Shown: positions 44,463 through 57,390 of the stretch, in pieces
How the letters are laid out: every line of letters begins with the position of its first letter
Numbering within the stretch: position 1 is the stretch's first letter
From: Tubiluchus corallicola
Taxonomy: Eukaryota > Priapulida > Priapulimorpha > Priapulimorphida > Tubiluchidae
DNA length: 64,000 bases
Direction of reading: 5' to 3'
Assembly: GCA_030141605.1 (NCBI GenBank)
Contig: JAQGDQ010000770.1
Coordinates: 34,158 to 98,157, forward strand
The notes under the pieces: model-generated
The model's input: only the letters and a program-made list of their open reading frames with translations
Told to the model about the DNA's origin: nothing
The model's database searches: none
Translations under genes and position numbers: made by a program

Positions 44463-46827
44463 ATCTTCTTTACATTTACTGAGTCTTACACAGCAATCTT
44501 AATGTCAATGTGCTAGATCCTCCTCACCACCAGTGGCAAGCAAGCAGACATCGATGAAAACATCAACAACACGTTCAACTTGTTTTACGCCAAATATCTT
44601 TTATGTCAACTTGCCTTTACTGTTTACTTGCTTTTAATTATATACATCTTGAGGGATACGCCTATGACTCGGGTAAATTGAACTGAGTTGCTTGGAAATT
44701 CACCACTCAGCCTTGTCAAACGTATCAGAATTTTTCTGAAAGACAGAATGGTGGCTAAGAAGATCCAAGAACCTACCTTTCATTAATATTCAAAAGACAA
44801 ATTCGTGGGTTTATCTGCTAGCGGTTTTTGGGCTCAACCGCAAACTCTTTGAATCTTTGATCAATCATACGTTCAAAATAGCAGGCTGTGTGAGACGCAT
44901 GAGACTAAATATTGAGGCAGGATAGATTCTTAAGTGGTGGAGCAATACTTTGCTGCTGTTTTTGTAATAGGCAGAAATTTTCGTTACACTTCCTATATTA
45001 TATTTAAGCCTAGACTCTAGATCCTTGGTTTAGCTAATTTCCTTGTTCTAAATTTTATTACAAAGATTTCTGATATTGTAGAAATTGAGCACGAGTTGCC
45101 CGGAATTGGAAGTTTGCTGTAATATTGACCTCACCAAAGCGTATGAATTACTTATTAGTGTCTCACGAATAGTTATATTCATTACACATTAAGTTTGTCA
45201 GTTATCAAATGAAAATACAATGTCTGACGTGTAGCAGTGCATGTTGTGAGAGTACTTAAGGCGGATTCTTTAGATCTCAATACGGCACGGGTTAACATTA
45301 TGTTACTAGCTTTACACTTTACAAGTCATTTATTTCAAGTTGAGTTATAACGTCAAGATAGTATTTGTTCGCAGAAGACACTGTTGTACTAGCATTTTTC
45401 GCCGACATACCTGGTTTAGTTTAGTTTTCCAAAATGCCATGATTTTATATACATTGTTACATTACAATACTTTTCCGACAATAAGCAAGGAGAACGAAAT
45501 ACTAGAGTGATAGAAAGGGCAAGGAAATGACAACGAAAAGTGAATGTGATGATGATGAAAATGAAGTGTAGATTCACATGAGAATGTAAACAAGAAACAG
45601 TTCAATCGGCTGAGTTACTGCAAAAATCGGCATGGAGTCATGCCAAGGACAACAGCCTTAGCACTTCTTCCATAGGTCAAGTTTTAGTACTTTTTCTTCT
45701 TTCTTGTATTACATTATACTGAAATGTGTTTTAAGCACGTGAAATTATGCAGATTTGTCTATTTGAGAGTTATAAATTATATATACCCAGGTTATTATTT
45801 AATATGAAGTGCTTTAGACTTATATTTAAAAATTGTATGTTCACATTTGATATGGTTAGGTAATGAGTTCCAAATTAAGGTTCATGAAATTTGAGGAACT
45901 GTTTAGCAACATTTGTACGGACATGTCATATATAATAATATATTGGTTCTAACGTGTATTTTGACATTTTGCATTTAGTTTGACAGAATTGTTAAAGAAA
46001 TTGGGAAAGTTCTTATTATTAGTTTTGTACATGAAGTTTACAGAGTTAAAAAAGTAAGAAGTTTAGATTGTTTAAAATATGTATCTTTTATATGATATTT
46101 AGTCCAAAGAACAAACAAAGAAATTATCAGTGGAGTGACTGTTAAGGGTTAAGATTTATTGTGTAAGTAATTCACAAAGATAAGTGTCATAATTTAAATA
46201 TGGATAGACTAAACCATAGTAGGCAAGTAAATGTAATGAAGATGAACAGTTTTTTATATGGGACATGATTTCAAAATTTTTAGTAATGTTAAGACTTTCA
46301 AGTTGTGGTGCTCGTGCAAAACTGAATAAACTTTAAACAGTCCAAAAGATGCAGTTTGTTCTATTCGCTAAGGTCTTGCCTTTAAATGCAAGTCTAAACT
46401 TAAAACGGATAAAACAAAAGTTGTATAACATATTTTCTAATTGCTGAAGTTTCACTAATTAAATTGAAAATGCAGATACATTTCTTCTGAAGATGCTTTC
46501 TTCTTCTTCTTCTTCTTCTGCTTTCATCTTTATTTGAAATTCTTCTAGGTCATAAAGATTTGTAGGGAAGACCAAAATAAATGACATCAATAGTAATGTA
46601 AAAGTACAAAAAAATTTTGAAAGTACTATAATGATAGAGCCCCTAAAATGGAGGGTAACCCATGCAAAGCATGGCGTTGTCAACACTGCTGCCAATGAGA
46701 GGATGCACAATAATTTTTTCTGTGAAAAAGAAGCACAGAAAAAAATGAGAGAGTCAATAGCTGTTAATGGAAGAAAGAAAGAAGCCATCAATCATCAACT
46801 GAATTGTTAGAGAAATTTTATACAAAA
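44463..46827. other. intergenic, pentraxin pseudogene to REXO4
   Basis: No convincing exon. A 110-codon minus-strand frame at 46459-46791 with hydrophobic stretches was considered and not accepted. The REXO4 promoter should lie near 46.7 kb; no TATA box was evident. Confidence 0.4.
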
Positions 46828-49800
46828 ATGGAAAAACAGGGAATGTGTGTTGCTAACGGTGTAAATCAAACTAAGAGATGTATTAGAAAAAGTTCGACGG
46901 ATAAGCTGAAATGTTCAATTGATACTGTAACAAATTCTAATAAGCTGGCAAGCACAAAACGAATCCCTAAAAAAGAAAACAAGAAAAAGACTGGAAATGT
47001 GAAGCACATAATTAGTGATAGTAAAAACGATGTTAATGGTAGTCATCGGAGGAGATGTGCACATGCGCTGAGCAAGAAAGCTCTTTTGCGAAGAAAGGAG
47101 CAAACAAAAAAGTGGAAGCTAAAGATGAAGGAAAGGAGAAAAAAGAAGAGGAAATCTGACTCAGCAGAAAGTGGAGTAGCTGAAAAATTACCTTCTCCAG
47201 TTCCTCCAGTACTCGTTCAACAGACAAACGACCCATCCACTGTATCTGCTAATTGGGCAGCTTTACAACAGGTGAAGTATAACTATTCATTCTGTTTGAC
47301 GAATTGAGGGGATGGGGTCTGTTATCATTACCAGTGAACTGGATAGCTGGCAACATTGCTCTGGTCACTTGTCGGTCTTTTGATCCTGATGCACGATATA
47401 AGAACTAATGTGCGTTATTAAATGCAAAAGATAGTCTCTTATTTTTGTTGCATGCCATGGACCTACTTAGGGTAGATAATGTAATTTTTCAAATTTACAG
47501 TTTACTAAATTTTGAACAGTATCTTACTTTGCTTTAAGTTTACTCATAGTTCTTATAAAAATTCATCGAAGTTAACGGTAATTCTGTATTTAATTTCATT
47601 GATTCACTGATTTTTTGTATATGTTTTTTATAATGACTTCTTTAGACATTGAAGCCAGGTCGTGCTAATTGGAAAAGGACAAAACAAGGAATAGATAGTC
47701 TGGCAGCAGATAACAGCACAGATCAAGCTAAAATGTGAGAATGTATCTCTTTTATAGTGGACATTGTTGTGTATTGACTCATTTTCGAGCAGATATAGTT
47801 CCTTGACTGCATATACAGTAAGTTAAAGCTTCCATGGCTCATCACACTAGACAGAGCTCACGTGTACTAAATCTGGTGAATGCATTTATGTGCTGCGAGC
47901 TGATCTACTTAGGTGAATCAAATTCTGCAATGTTGTAAACAAAAGGTGGAAACACTAGTATCTTAGTAGGGTTAAGCGAATTCGAATCAAACTGAATTTC
48001 AGTATTTTGAACTCGATTCAAATTGTGCTACTTGCATGAACTTTCAAACATTTTAATGATAAGGAACATATGTGGTTGAGGTGCTGAATTACTGAAATTT
48101 ATAATTTTAAGTTCTAATTCGAGTCGAATTCGAACTAAGAAACAACTCGTTCAAAACAAACTCGAACATTCGATGCTCACCCCTACTTCTTTGTAGTTTT
48201 AAGTCATTGATTTAATAGACTTACATCGTATAAATTTTTGTACGTTGAACATTTGTTTAGCCGGGAAACGGATATTTGGTTTGATGATGTGGATGAAGAT
48301 TTGCTAGAAAAACCAGCATTAGCCAGTCAGAGCCAAGAAGTCTCCAGAGGCTTGAATGCAAGACCATGTAAAGGGCTGGTAAAGGAAAATGCTGCTACAG
48401 GGTAAAGTCTGATTTCAAAAATTTTGGATGAATTGAGTAGCAATTGTTAGTAATTTAAATACGATAACAGAGTTGAGTTGCACTGCTATCTGTTTGTGTA
48501 ATTTATCTGTTCCTCTGCCTGTATCCCAAAAGCAAGTATTGATGTAATCTATATATGTTTGACAGTACAGGCAAGTTCAAATAGAAATATTGTCTTCTGA
48601 AACTAAAACTTCAAAGTTGTGCTGTGACTTGGTTGTGTCAGTCCACAGAACTGTTTTAGAGTGGTCAAGCCAAATCTGATAAAGACCTTACCGTGACATG
48701 CGTCACCAATTTTTGAGGTTAGAAGAATGCATATGCCCTAAAAGTTACTAACATCAGTGTCCTAAAAATACTGTTTGACTCGAGCAATGCATGATTATTC
48801 ATTTCTTGTACATGATTGCTTTTCAGGCTCACTAAGCGTGTGGCTATCGACTGTGAAATGGTTGGTGTCGGCCCCACCGGTCAGGACAGCATCTTGGCAA
48901 GAGTCTCTCTGGTCAATGAACATGGACACCAGCTCTATGACAAGTATGTAAAACCCAAGGAAAAGGTGACTGACTACAGGACAGCGGTCAGCGGGATTCG
49001 ACCACAGATGTTAAAAAACGCTGGTAAGATTAGAAATGAACAACAAACGAAACATACACTGAAACATAAAAAGAAATTGCTTTTTGTTTGTAGAAATTTA
49101 TAGTTATACGTACAAGAATGCAGAGCCGAGTTAAACACACGAAAAATATTAACACAGGAATTTTCAAAGTTTTAATGTCATTACTAGTTGGCAAAGTTAT
49201 AATCAGAGAAAATTGGTCATAAAAAACAGAGACATCATCCAAGGAACTGAACCTAGAGCTGCCTATTGTAACTATTGTAATCTCTCCAGACTGAAGTGGC
49301 TGTCAAACGTGTTATTTAGTAACTTTTAGGAAATAGACATTTCTAAGTGTGGCACTTTTTTCAGAATTATTTGAAATTGTTCAAAAAGAAGTAGCTGATA
49401 TCATTAATGGACGCATCTTAGTTGGACATGCCTTGCACCACGACCTTGGGGTAGGCATTATTTCTGCTGTGGTAAAAACCCTCATTCTCGGTTTTTGTCA
49501 CTTTCGTGAAGAATTCTCAAAAAGTTTATCACTTTTCCTGATTCAGCTTGCCTGCTTGTTTGTGTTAAAGATATAATAATAAAAAAATGACAAACTAAAT
49601 AGGGTATGCATTAGACGAAACTCCACTTAACAGTAGGTAGTATGTCAAGAAATAATTGATAAGATTTTGATTATAGTCAATTGGATAAATGTAAAGAAAA
49701 TCAATATTTATCACTTATTACCCACTGTTTTTTTCAAATGTACATATTCTGTTTGTCTGTCTGCCTTTCTGTGGAGATCGCTGGTATCTATTAGAATTAA

Positions 49801-52800
49801 ATAGAACATTGTAGAATGTTCCATTAGAATAATCGTCTTACCTTGTAGAATGTTCTAGAAAAAAACGTCTAGAATGTTCCCTGGCACCCTATATAAGGCA
49901 AAGCAGGCCGCTGAGACACATACGCTGATTCACACGGACGCACACTTACACATTCTCTTGTACCTGTATTTTCAGATACACTAAACGTTTTCCAGATTTT
50001 CACATTTACTGTAAACATTTCGCGTTCCTTCATACTCTTGTGTTGTAGAATTCTCGCTTAATAAACTAGTTTAATTTGACGAAGTGTTTTCTGGTTTTCT
50101 CTACGAGCCTTCCGAGAGAAACAAAACCTAACACTTCCCAGTTATCAGAAGAAACTTTCTTAGAATCAATTATAATCTTAGAAAAAGAGAGCACCTCAGT
50201 TTAACGTGTTTCAAAACTAATAACGTTTTAATTGTTGATGACTTAAAACAAATGAACACGGCTGTATACATGTATAAAACTTATTAAACTAAATGTCATC
50301 TCTTTCGAACATTCTTTAATAATCCAGTCTAACCTAATAATTAGCATTACGCAAATTGAAGAAGCTTGTCATCAGTTTCTGTAGAACAGATATAGCATGG
50401 CAGTTCATTGCAAACGTTGGTCCAAGGCTTTGGAATGGCATAAATGATGAACTAAAACTATTGAGCCATTACGAATGTACGTATAGGTTGTAATATTATT
50501 CAAATTGCAAATCCTTGCCCTGCATATTTAAAGTGTAATCAATATTTTTAATGCCAAATTTGTGAATCCCCTACTTATTTTGATTTGCAGATTATGTAAA
50601 GTAGGCTGTGTGCAGTTGCAAACATGAAGGAGCTTTCTTGATTAGTATGTTTGACGTTGTGCTGCCAATCTTCACGCTTGCAGACGTCCTTGTGAAAACC
50701 GTAAAAGCTAAATTTTAAGGCACAAGTTTCCGTGGATCTTTTTGTTAAACTGATAAATTTTGAAAGCGCGTCCTTGCTTACTACAATGATGGCTATTAAT
50801 ATTTGGCATGCTTGGAAAGCTAACTTGTCGGAACTTTCAAGAACATTTGTAATGCAAGGAATATTTTAAATTGAAAATATTGTTTTAATTCACACAATTT
50901 ATCATACGTTAGATAAGACAAGCATATAAAAAGTTAAAACAGCTTTAGAAAACACGTAGTTTTTCCTGTAATAGTAATGCCTAGAAAGTTCCTAGTATTT
51001 TAGTTTATATGTGCCAGTGTCCAAGTTTGGGGTGCGGGCACATATTGATTATTGAAATTGGCCAAATTGCCATTAAAAATCACTAGCAATTTTAATTTCT
51101 TGTCTCCTTTATATTTAGCTTGAATTTTTTTGGCAGTGTATCCATGACTCATGCGTGCTTATAGATGGATTGCAAAAGTTGCACGACAGAACTGTATAAT
51201 GTATCTTTAGTTTTCTATGCTAATAAAACATTTCTTCTTATTTAGGTTTTGTTCCTTGATCATCCCAAGAAAAAAATCCGTGATACCTCCTTGTACAAAC
51301 CATTCCGGAAAGCCCTGGGTAGCGGTGGCTTGCCATCATTAAAGAAGCTTACTGCAAAATTGCTGAATGTAACTGTGCAGGCTGGAGAACACAACTCGGT
51401 CTGTTTAGCCATCATATTTATGTTTTTATTTTTTATATAATCTATTATATTATACAAGCCGACTTATTTACTTGTCTGTTTATCTGTGTATTCATCTCTT
51501 TACTGTTTATGCTAAATGACAATATGACTACTAATGAAATTTCGCATGAATGATACTAGGATCACTGGCCCCGCATGAGGGGGGGGGGGATAAGTTTAGG
51601 TCACTGCCATCTTCCATCCGAAATATTGTTGATTTTTCGACACTCAAGTATTGTTTCAATTAGAAAATACAAAAAAACAAAGACATTTTTGCTCGTTCTC
51701 GCTTATACAGCTGGTAGTCGTCGAGTTACGACCAGTCTATCAGCAACCAACAAGCAACATCAGTATTCATTTTACTACACAATACCCAATATTAATCCTC
51801 AGCTTGATTATTAAATCATAAACTGTGCCTGTGTTTGTGCTTTTATTGTTACTTCATTAATACTAGTATTCTCTGTATAACACAGCAGCACCGATATCAA
51901 TAATTTAGTGTCAACTGTTACTTCATTAATACTAGTATTCTCTGTACAACACGGCAGTACCGATATCAATAATTTAGTGTCAACTGGAATTAAGGTAATG
52001 TTAGGGTCTGTTGACAACGCTATGATCTTAGCAACCATATCGTAAAATAAAAATGTACTGCCTCAATAAATTATAAGTAATGCATTAGTTTGCTGCATAG
52101 ATGGGCATTTTGATCCCAAGTATTTCTGTAATATTAAGGCCAGTGAAATATAGTCAATTATTGTGCACATGGGACATGACTGTTGCAAAACTAGTTTTAG
52201 GTAATAAAGCTTCATTTGGACAGCTTTGCTGTATAAAATGCCAAATGGTTGCAGGTCTAAAGCATTAACTACCGTTCTGTCAATTTATAGAGTACTTCGC
52301 CCAATGACTGAATTTCAATATTACACAACAATAAACCCCCCAAAACAAGTTTCATAAATTAGCTTACTGATGTTACTAAATGAGTATGCAAATGTTCCTT
52401 GCAATTATGTCTCATTACATACTGTGATTTATATCATATGAGCAAATATATAGAGAGCTACAGATGTTGCCAGTTATGCAAGCATACAGCTAAGCAAAAA
52501 TCAAACAAAGTAGTAAAGTATGTGTAATAAAGGAAATAATTATTTATTAGGTAGACCAGCTGCATTTTTTACAATGCAAAACACTTGGATGTTTTGAACC
52601 TTCAGTACTATGGTAATTAAAATACTAGCATTTTAAACCTAGCAAAGAAAATTGTACTTAATACACATTTACAGTTTTACGTAACTAGCTACAAGAATAC
52701 ACTCCGTTTGTACATTTTAAACACACAGCTATTGCTGCTTGTACATTGATGTGCTACGTGGTTCATGAAGCAAATAATAAAAAAATCTAGTAGTCTGTTA

Positions 52801-54736
52801 AAATTAAAATAACTGAATTGCACCTGCGGTGGAGTCAGGCTTGGAGACCAATAAACTGGGTGGCAAAAATTTGCCTCGGGACTGAAACAGGTCGAAAGAG
52901 AAACACCTCTAATTTATGGGTGCACTTCACAAATGATTGATACTATAATATGTTCCATTGTTTTAATATTACCATCTAAATTAATACACAGATTAATTAG
53001 CTATTAAACTGTGCCTATGTCTATGATTCATAATGATGTATTAACAACATGTGCAACACATTTGGATATTAATAACTTAGTATCAACACTGGCCATGATG
53101 TACAATTAATGCCTTAATTAAGCCTTTGGTGACAACACTACCAGCTTTAAAACCGTATCATAGATTTAATGTCCAATGAATTATAACTGTCGTCATCATT
53201 ACCAAGATATTGCATAGATACACTTTGATCCCAAGCATTTCGTGTTAATATAAAGGGTAATGTTATAAATAATATGTTAAAGGGCAATGGTGAAATAATG
53301 TAGCAGTGCTACAAATATTATCGCAAACAAACAAACAAATCGTCACCAAAATGAATTGCTGAAAAAAAGCTTGATAATAATAATATTATGTTAGATTGCG
53401 GACATGGCGTCCAAAGTGACAAAGTAGAATCTAGATAGATTTGTTGTGTAAAATATTAGGTAGTTGTATCAAAGAGAGCTCATTCTTTCCATGGCAATTC
53501 AACCAAATCCAAGATGGCCCTCTACTTCAAAACAAAACTGAACAATCAAACAAGTAAAAGGTTTAAGTAAATCTATTCAATGTAGTTCTATTTATTTATA
53601 TTGCTGCATGTATAATACAAGTACTACAAATTTTAACAATCTTATAATATTTCCTGAGCCTGGGAACTTTGGCACAGTCATGCTAGAAACAGTGTAACTT
53701 ATACAATAGCAGTAAGCTGGGGAAGCGACATGGAAAGCCTGTAATTACATTAGTTTTAATCATATCCAGAATGCTGAATAAAAATTGTTAGTGTTGCTTA
53801 CTGCTTATACACAGGTGTCACCATGTGTTCAGACCTGAAATTTTCAATTTACCGTACTGAGCAAGCTGTCAAAGCTTTTAAAGTAGCAAATATGATTTTT
53901 CGTTGCTTTGTTACAAAAAACATTAGCATTCTTTTAACATTGTATAAGTCATTTGTTCAACCTTTGTTGGAATACTGCACCTGTGTGTGGAATCCTCGTA
54001 ATGTTACCATGATTGGTAAAATTGATCTTGTACAAAGATATGTTACAAAACGATCATGTGCGAAATTTGAGTTAACTTAAGTTAACTATTTTAGTAAGCT
54101 GGACCATTTGAAACTACAGGCTCTTGAAACCAGATGTTTTATTTTTCATTTAAGAATGGTGTACAAAATTTATCATGCACTTGTAGATTTTAAGTTTTAA
54201 CAATTTTTTTACCTACGCACCTAGTCTCGGATTAACGGGCCATAGTTACAAGTTGTACAAAAATTATTGTCGTATTGAAGTTTTTAAATACTCTTTTGCA
54301 AACAAGGTGATCGATATGTGGAACAGTTTACCGTATGAGATTATTAATGCTAACAACTTACATTCTTTTTCATTTATCCTACTTACATTTGATTTTAATC
54401 CTTTTTAGAAATAACTAATTAATGTTGCCACCATAAGTGCGTTCATGTCTGGTGTCTTTCTCCCTTCTGAAAACATAAGTTAATCATATTTATTTGTAAG
54501 ATTTTGTAAATGTACAATTACATATTTGGATTGAATAAATCTAATCTGATCTAAAAATCAAAAAATGAAAAATATTTAGAAATTAAGAATACATTTTACC
54601 TAGAATGAATTTTCTTTTCCAGGTTGAAGATGCTCAAGCGGCTATGAGGTTATATACGATGCACAAAAAGGAGTGGGAAAAATCCCTGAAAGGAGCTCGT
54701 CACAAAGAAAAGGCTAAATTAAACAAATCTTTATGA
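46828..54736 (+). CDS. REXO4: REXO4-like 3'-5' RNA exonuclease (DEDDh family)
   Basis: Seven exons: 46828-47271, 47646-47734, 48261-48401, 48827-49023, 49365-49450, 51246-51398, 54623-54736; 1224 nt, 407 residues, close to the ~420 of vertebrate REXO4. The start is the first in-frame ATG (MEKQG). Exon 1 encodes a Lys/Arg-rich tail likely used for nucleolar localisation ([16 protein letters not shown]). Exon 3 has the family's [12 protein letters not shown]. The exonuclease domain follows: Exo [14 protein letters not shown], the family stretch [11 protein letters not shown], Exo [23 protein letters not shown], and Exo III H-x4-D in [15 protein letters not shown]. All catalytic acidic residues and the histidine are present, so it should be active. 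In other animals the family acts in rRNA/ribosome maturation. Introns 5 and 6 are large and filled with repeats. Confidence 0.95.
47967..48186. mobile_element. MITE in REXO4 intron 2
   Basis: Ends are inverted and imperfect: left TAGGGTTAAGCGAATTCGAA, right (reverse complement) TAGGGGTGAGCATCGAATG. The 220-bp interior is rich in TTCGA-type motifs. It resembles short hAT-like MITEs. The sequence at 38413 (AGGGATGAGCACCGAATG) is a related end. Confidence 0.5.
49770..50133 (+). mobile_element. putative solo LTR with heat-shock elements in REXO4 intron 5
   Basis: A 364-bp stretch shaped like an LTR: begins TGTGGAGATC, ends CCTAACA, with a TATA box (TATATAA, 49890-49896) and AATAAA (50060-50065) in U3-R-U5 order. 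Flanks CTTTC and CTTCC would be a target duplication with one mismatch. No primer binding site or coding sequence follows, so it looks like a solo LTR. The left edge is uncertain. Confidence 0.5.
49803..49880 (+). promoter_or_regulatory. array of heat-shock elements upstream of TATA
   Basis: Contiguous inverted nGAAn pentamers, the binding pattern of HSF: AGAAT-GTTCT-AGAAA at 49847-49861 (three units), AGAAT-GTTCC at 49813-49822 and AGAAT-GTTCC at 49871-49880, with single GAA units at 49804 and 49827. The last block ends about 10 bp before the TATATAA at 49890. Confidence 0.6.
50341..50493 (+). mobile_element. LINE 3' end relic in REXO4 intron 5
   Basis: One open stretch reads ...[20 protein letters not shown], matching the GPRLWNSLPxxLK motif near the C-terminus of CR1/Jockey-like reverse transcriptases. 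The rest of the element is absent. Confidence 0.45.
51810..53290. repeat. direct duplication within REXO4 intron 6
   Basis: About 340 bp at 51810-52150 recur in diverged form at 52990-53290: AAACTGTGCCT, ATATCAATAATTTAGTGTCAAC, then GCATAGAT...TTTGATCCCAAG in the same order. The arms are separated by about 0.8 kb of single-copy sequence. Confidence 0.6.
51847..51984. repeat. tandem repeat, 2 x 69 bp
   Basis: TGTTACTTCATTAATACTAG occurs at 51847 and again at 51916, with the 69-bp units differing at a few positions, in REXO4 intron 6. Confidence 0.85.
53815..54550 (+). mobile_element. LINE (CR1/Jockey-like) 3' fragment in REXO4 intron 6
   Basis: Frame 53823-54080 contains [35 protein letters not shown] and [12 protein letters not shown], typical of the end of a CR1/Jockey-type reverse transcriptase. 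After a frame change it continues as [15 protein letters not shown] and [12 protein letters not shown]...VIDMWNSLP. It ends in an AATCTGATCT-like tail near 54545. Frameshifts and stops show it is dead; only the 3' part is present. Confidence 0.8.
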
Positions 54737-55679
54737 CAGGAAAGCAAGGCCAGAATTCAACTGTTGTATTTGTGATGTGCCTAGAAGAACTGATACAAGG
54801 AACAAGTGGGACACTGCCATTTTGGTATCCATCCCGACTTTAGCTGAATTGAGAAAAATTGTACATGTGTCATGATTGTCTAACTTAACTTGGCCGGCTT
54901 TGCCAGTCATATTTCATGATTTGTACGAAGTGATAACATAAAAGAAAGTTGTTATTACCCACTCGTTGAAAAAACTGTGAGACTCCTGCAGTGTATGTAA
55001 TCCTAACGTGGAAGGAAAAAGTGTTCAGAAGTTTTGTCCACAAAAGTAGTTTTTATTTGGCCTGACTGTGTCTTAAAATGTGTAAACTTCATTCAGAGTG
55101 TCAGCTAAAATGCAAGTTTGCTGGCTTCCATACGCATTGTGTAACGATCTGATGACTCACGATTTGTGATGCTTCAACTTTTGCAATGTAAAACATTTTG
55201 AACACTAGTACGAAATGTCAAAAAAGTTGTGTTTAGCCATATGCTCGAGTTTCCTTGTGACAAATGGCTTGTTACAGAAGCTTGAAATTTAGTAGGAAAG
55301 CATTGGGTGTCAAATGAATGTAATTAAGTGAGTTTGTGAAACTAAGGCAAAATTGTTTATAAATTTAAAATATATCTCTCTGCAATTTTTAAGAACTTCA
55401 TTGTTTATTTTTGTTGCAACAAAAATGCGGGTTTTCTAACATGAGCTGTCACACTCCTTAAAAATTCTAAGTCTTACTACAAAACATGTTGCATCAAGAG
55501 GTTTTGTCGTCTAAGTTCAAAGAAAGCTTAAATAACTACATGATTTGTTGGGATTCGTTTTTCCACCCATCTTCCAAGAAATGTAGTTAGAAAAGGAAAC
55601 ATGTGACATCATTTTTTTCATTGCTTTGAAAATTTACAATAGTTTTTGCTATAGTAGTCTGTGAGGATATTTTTAATAT
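54737..55679. other. 3' flank of REXO4
   Basis: REXO4 3' UTR and spacer. No canonical AATAAA was noticed close to the stop; no other feature seen. Confidence 0.4.
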
Positions 55680-55685
55680 TTTATT
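55680..55685 (-). terminator. poly(A) signal of the SMKR1-like gene
   Basis: AATAAA on the minus strand, 58 bp after the TAA stop at 55743. Confidence 0.6.
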
Positions 55686-55742
55686 GTTAACATAAATTTC
55701 AATGGGAACTGCAAATTTTTACATCAATAACATGCATGCCAT

Positions 55743-56816
55743 TTATATTGTGTCCGTAGGTGCCGTTTGTCGGTCGTATCGTTCCTTCAAAATGGCCTCC
55801 AGCATTTTTCTAGGATCCATCCTCTTTTTCTTCTTCTTTCGCCTCCGTCCTGGCCATGGAAAGCCACGCCTGGTTAGCAGGTCAGTGGCATTATGACAGA
55901 TGTAGTAGGCATTGCGCATAGCTGCTTCACTAAGAATATCAACCTGCCAAGAGACAAGAAGGCAGGTTAAAACAGTATGCAGTTGTAAAAACAGAATGTT
56001 GAAGTTATTCAGTTCACTGATTAATCTGAACCAAAAGATTTGAAACCAGATATTGTGAAGGGGTAAATTATAATTGCCCTGTGTTTTTGCTTGCAAAATC
56101 AGTTTCTCTTGTTGAACTATTTTCGTACACTACCGCATTTGCAATGTACATGGAATTTGCAACATTAATTAAGCTCGGACAACAACTTCAAATTTGTTAC
56201 TACGCCTATCTTTTTTATTAATGTTTTTGTCGTTGTTGTTGCTGTTATCATCGTTATTGTTATTGTCATACGAACAATAAAATTATTTTTGCTTTTTGAG
56301 CACTACCGTTCAAAGTACAGCACTATAGCAATGTGAGGATACTTAATAAATCAAATATTGACTGCCAGATGGCGCAACAATGCAGGGTCTTGCTATTTGC
56401 TTGTACTGATTATTAATTTTATTAATTCTTATCAGTCACCGAGCAGTACCGTTTAATTTGCATTTATTAGTACATGCACTATACAGTTCTGTACTTACGA
56501 CGGGTTTTTTCTTCCGTTTTTTCTTTTTCTTTCCCTTTTTCTTTCGCTTTCCGCCCCTGCCTTGTTTTGGCGATCTCGATTTGCGTCTTCCAAGTGATTT
56601 TGATTTTGATTTCCCTACTTTAGCTAGCGACTTTGGTCTTCCCTTTACCGATGACTTGGATTTCCCCTTTCCTGTAGATTCTGGTCGCCGTTTCGCTGAC
56701 GATTTTGACCTTGTTTTCCCAGGTGATTTCGTTCTGCCATTTTCTGTCGATTTCTGTCTCTTTTTCTCTGTCGGTTTGGGACTTTTAGATTTTGATCCGG
56801 TACCTTTCTTCCGAAC
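55743..56816 (-). CDS. SMKR1-like small lysine-rich protein, two 3' exons
   Basis: Minus-strand exons 56816-56499 (106 codons) and 55943-55743 (66 codons plus stop), joined in phase 0. The final exon starts [18 protein letters not shown] and continues [19 protein letters not shown]. This matches my recollection of vertebrate small lysine-rich protein 1, whose conserved core has the same VDILS, YYI-HN and RGF-WPG landmarks. The upstream exon is a long basic linker with repeated KS/SK-type units ([28 protein letters not shown]) ending in a polylysine block. Vertebrate SMKR1 is only about 75 residues; here at least 172 are visible. Exon 56816-56499 begins at an acceptor (TTTCTGTATCAG) and has no ATG, so at least one 5' exon lies further right; I could not find it. 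Function unknown. Confidence 0.75.
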
Positions 56817-56875
56817 CTGATACAGAAATGAAATTATTATTATAAAACAGACAGCGCATCTGTAGGTCTTTCGGC

Positions 56876-57390
56876 ACATATGCACAGGCCCTATTTCATG
56901 GGGGGGGGGGGAGTGGGGATACTTCCCCGGGTCCTCACCCACCAGGGGGCCTCGTGCCGAAGTAATTTTTTTTGCTTTATGCGAACATACTGCCTCTTCT
57001 ATCCCCCCCTCTCTCTTGCCGCACGTACCGTTTGCCTTGTGCGGCTCGGTGCCGATGTTCAGCTGTTTTCAATTTCGGAATTTCTAACACCGGCTTGTAC
57101 GGAAGTGAGAGTACGGTATTACATATTGCAAAGATGTTGTTTTTGATTTGACTATTTGACAAGTATTAAAGACTGGTCTTGAGAATAAAGCAGTTTTTCT
57201 TTCAATTGTTCTTTCCTTTAACAACTGTGTAACTCCATATTTTCTCTTCGAAAATGCTTCTTCGGCGTTCTAGCAGTTCAAAATTTTTTGGGCGCCATCC
57301 ATGGTGGCGACCACCCCCCACCCCCCGAGGGCCTCACGCGCCCCACTTCCCCAGGTCTCACTTAGGCTGAAATACGCCCTGCATATACAT
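56876..57390. mobile_element. foldback-like element upstream of SMKR1-like exons
   Basis: Left end ATATGCACAGGCCCTATTTCA; the reverse complement of the right end reads ATATGCAGGGCGTATTTCA. Inside are GC-rich arms (a G run with AGTGGGG; CCCCACTTCCCC) around an AT-rich core. No coding frame. Probably a non-autonomous DNA element. Confidence 0.5.

Noticed and set aside
46459-46791. 110-codon minus-strand frame with three hydrophobic stretches, divergent from REXO4
   Set aside because: No recognised domain, no partner exon, homopolymeric Glu stretch from a simple repeat, and a frame beginning only 36 bp from the REXO4 start. A T-rich acceptor-like TTTTTCACAG inside it keeps a small chance of a real exon.
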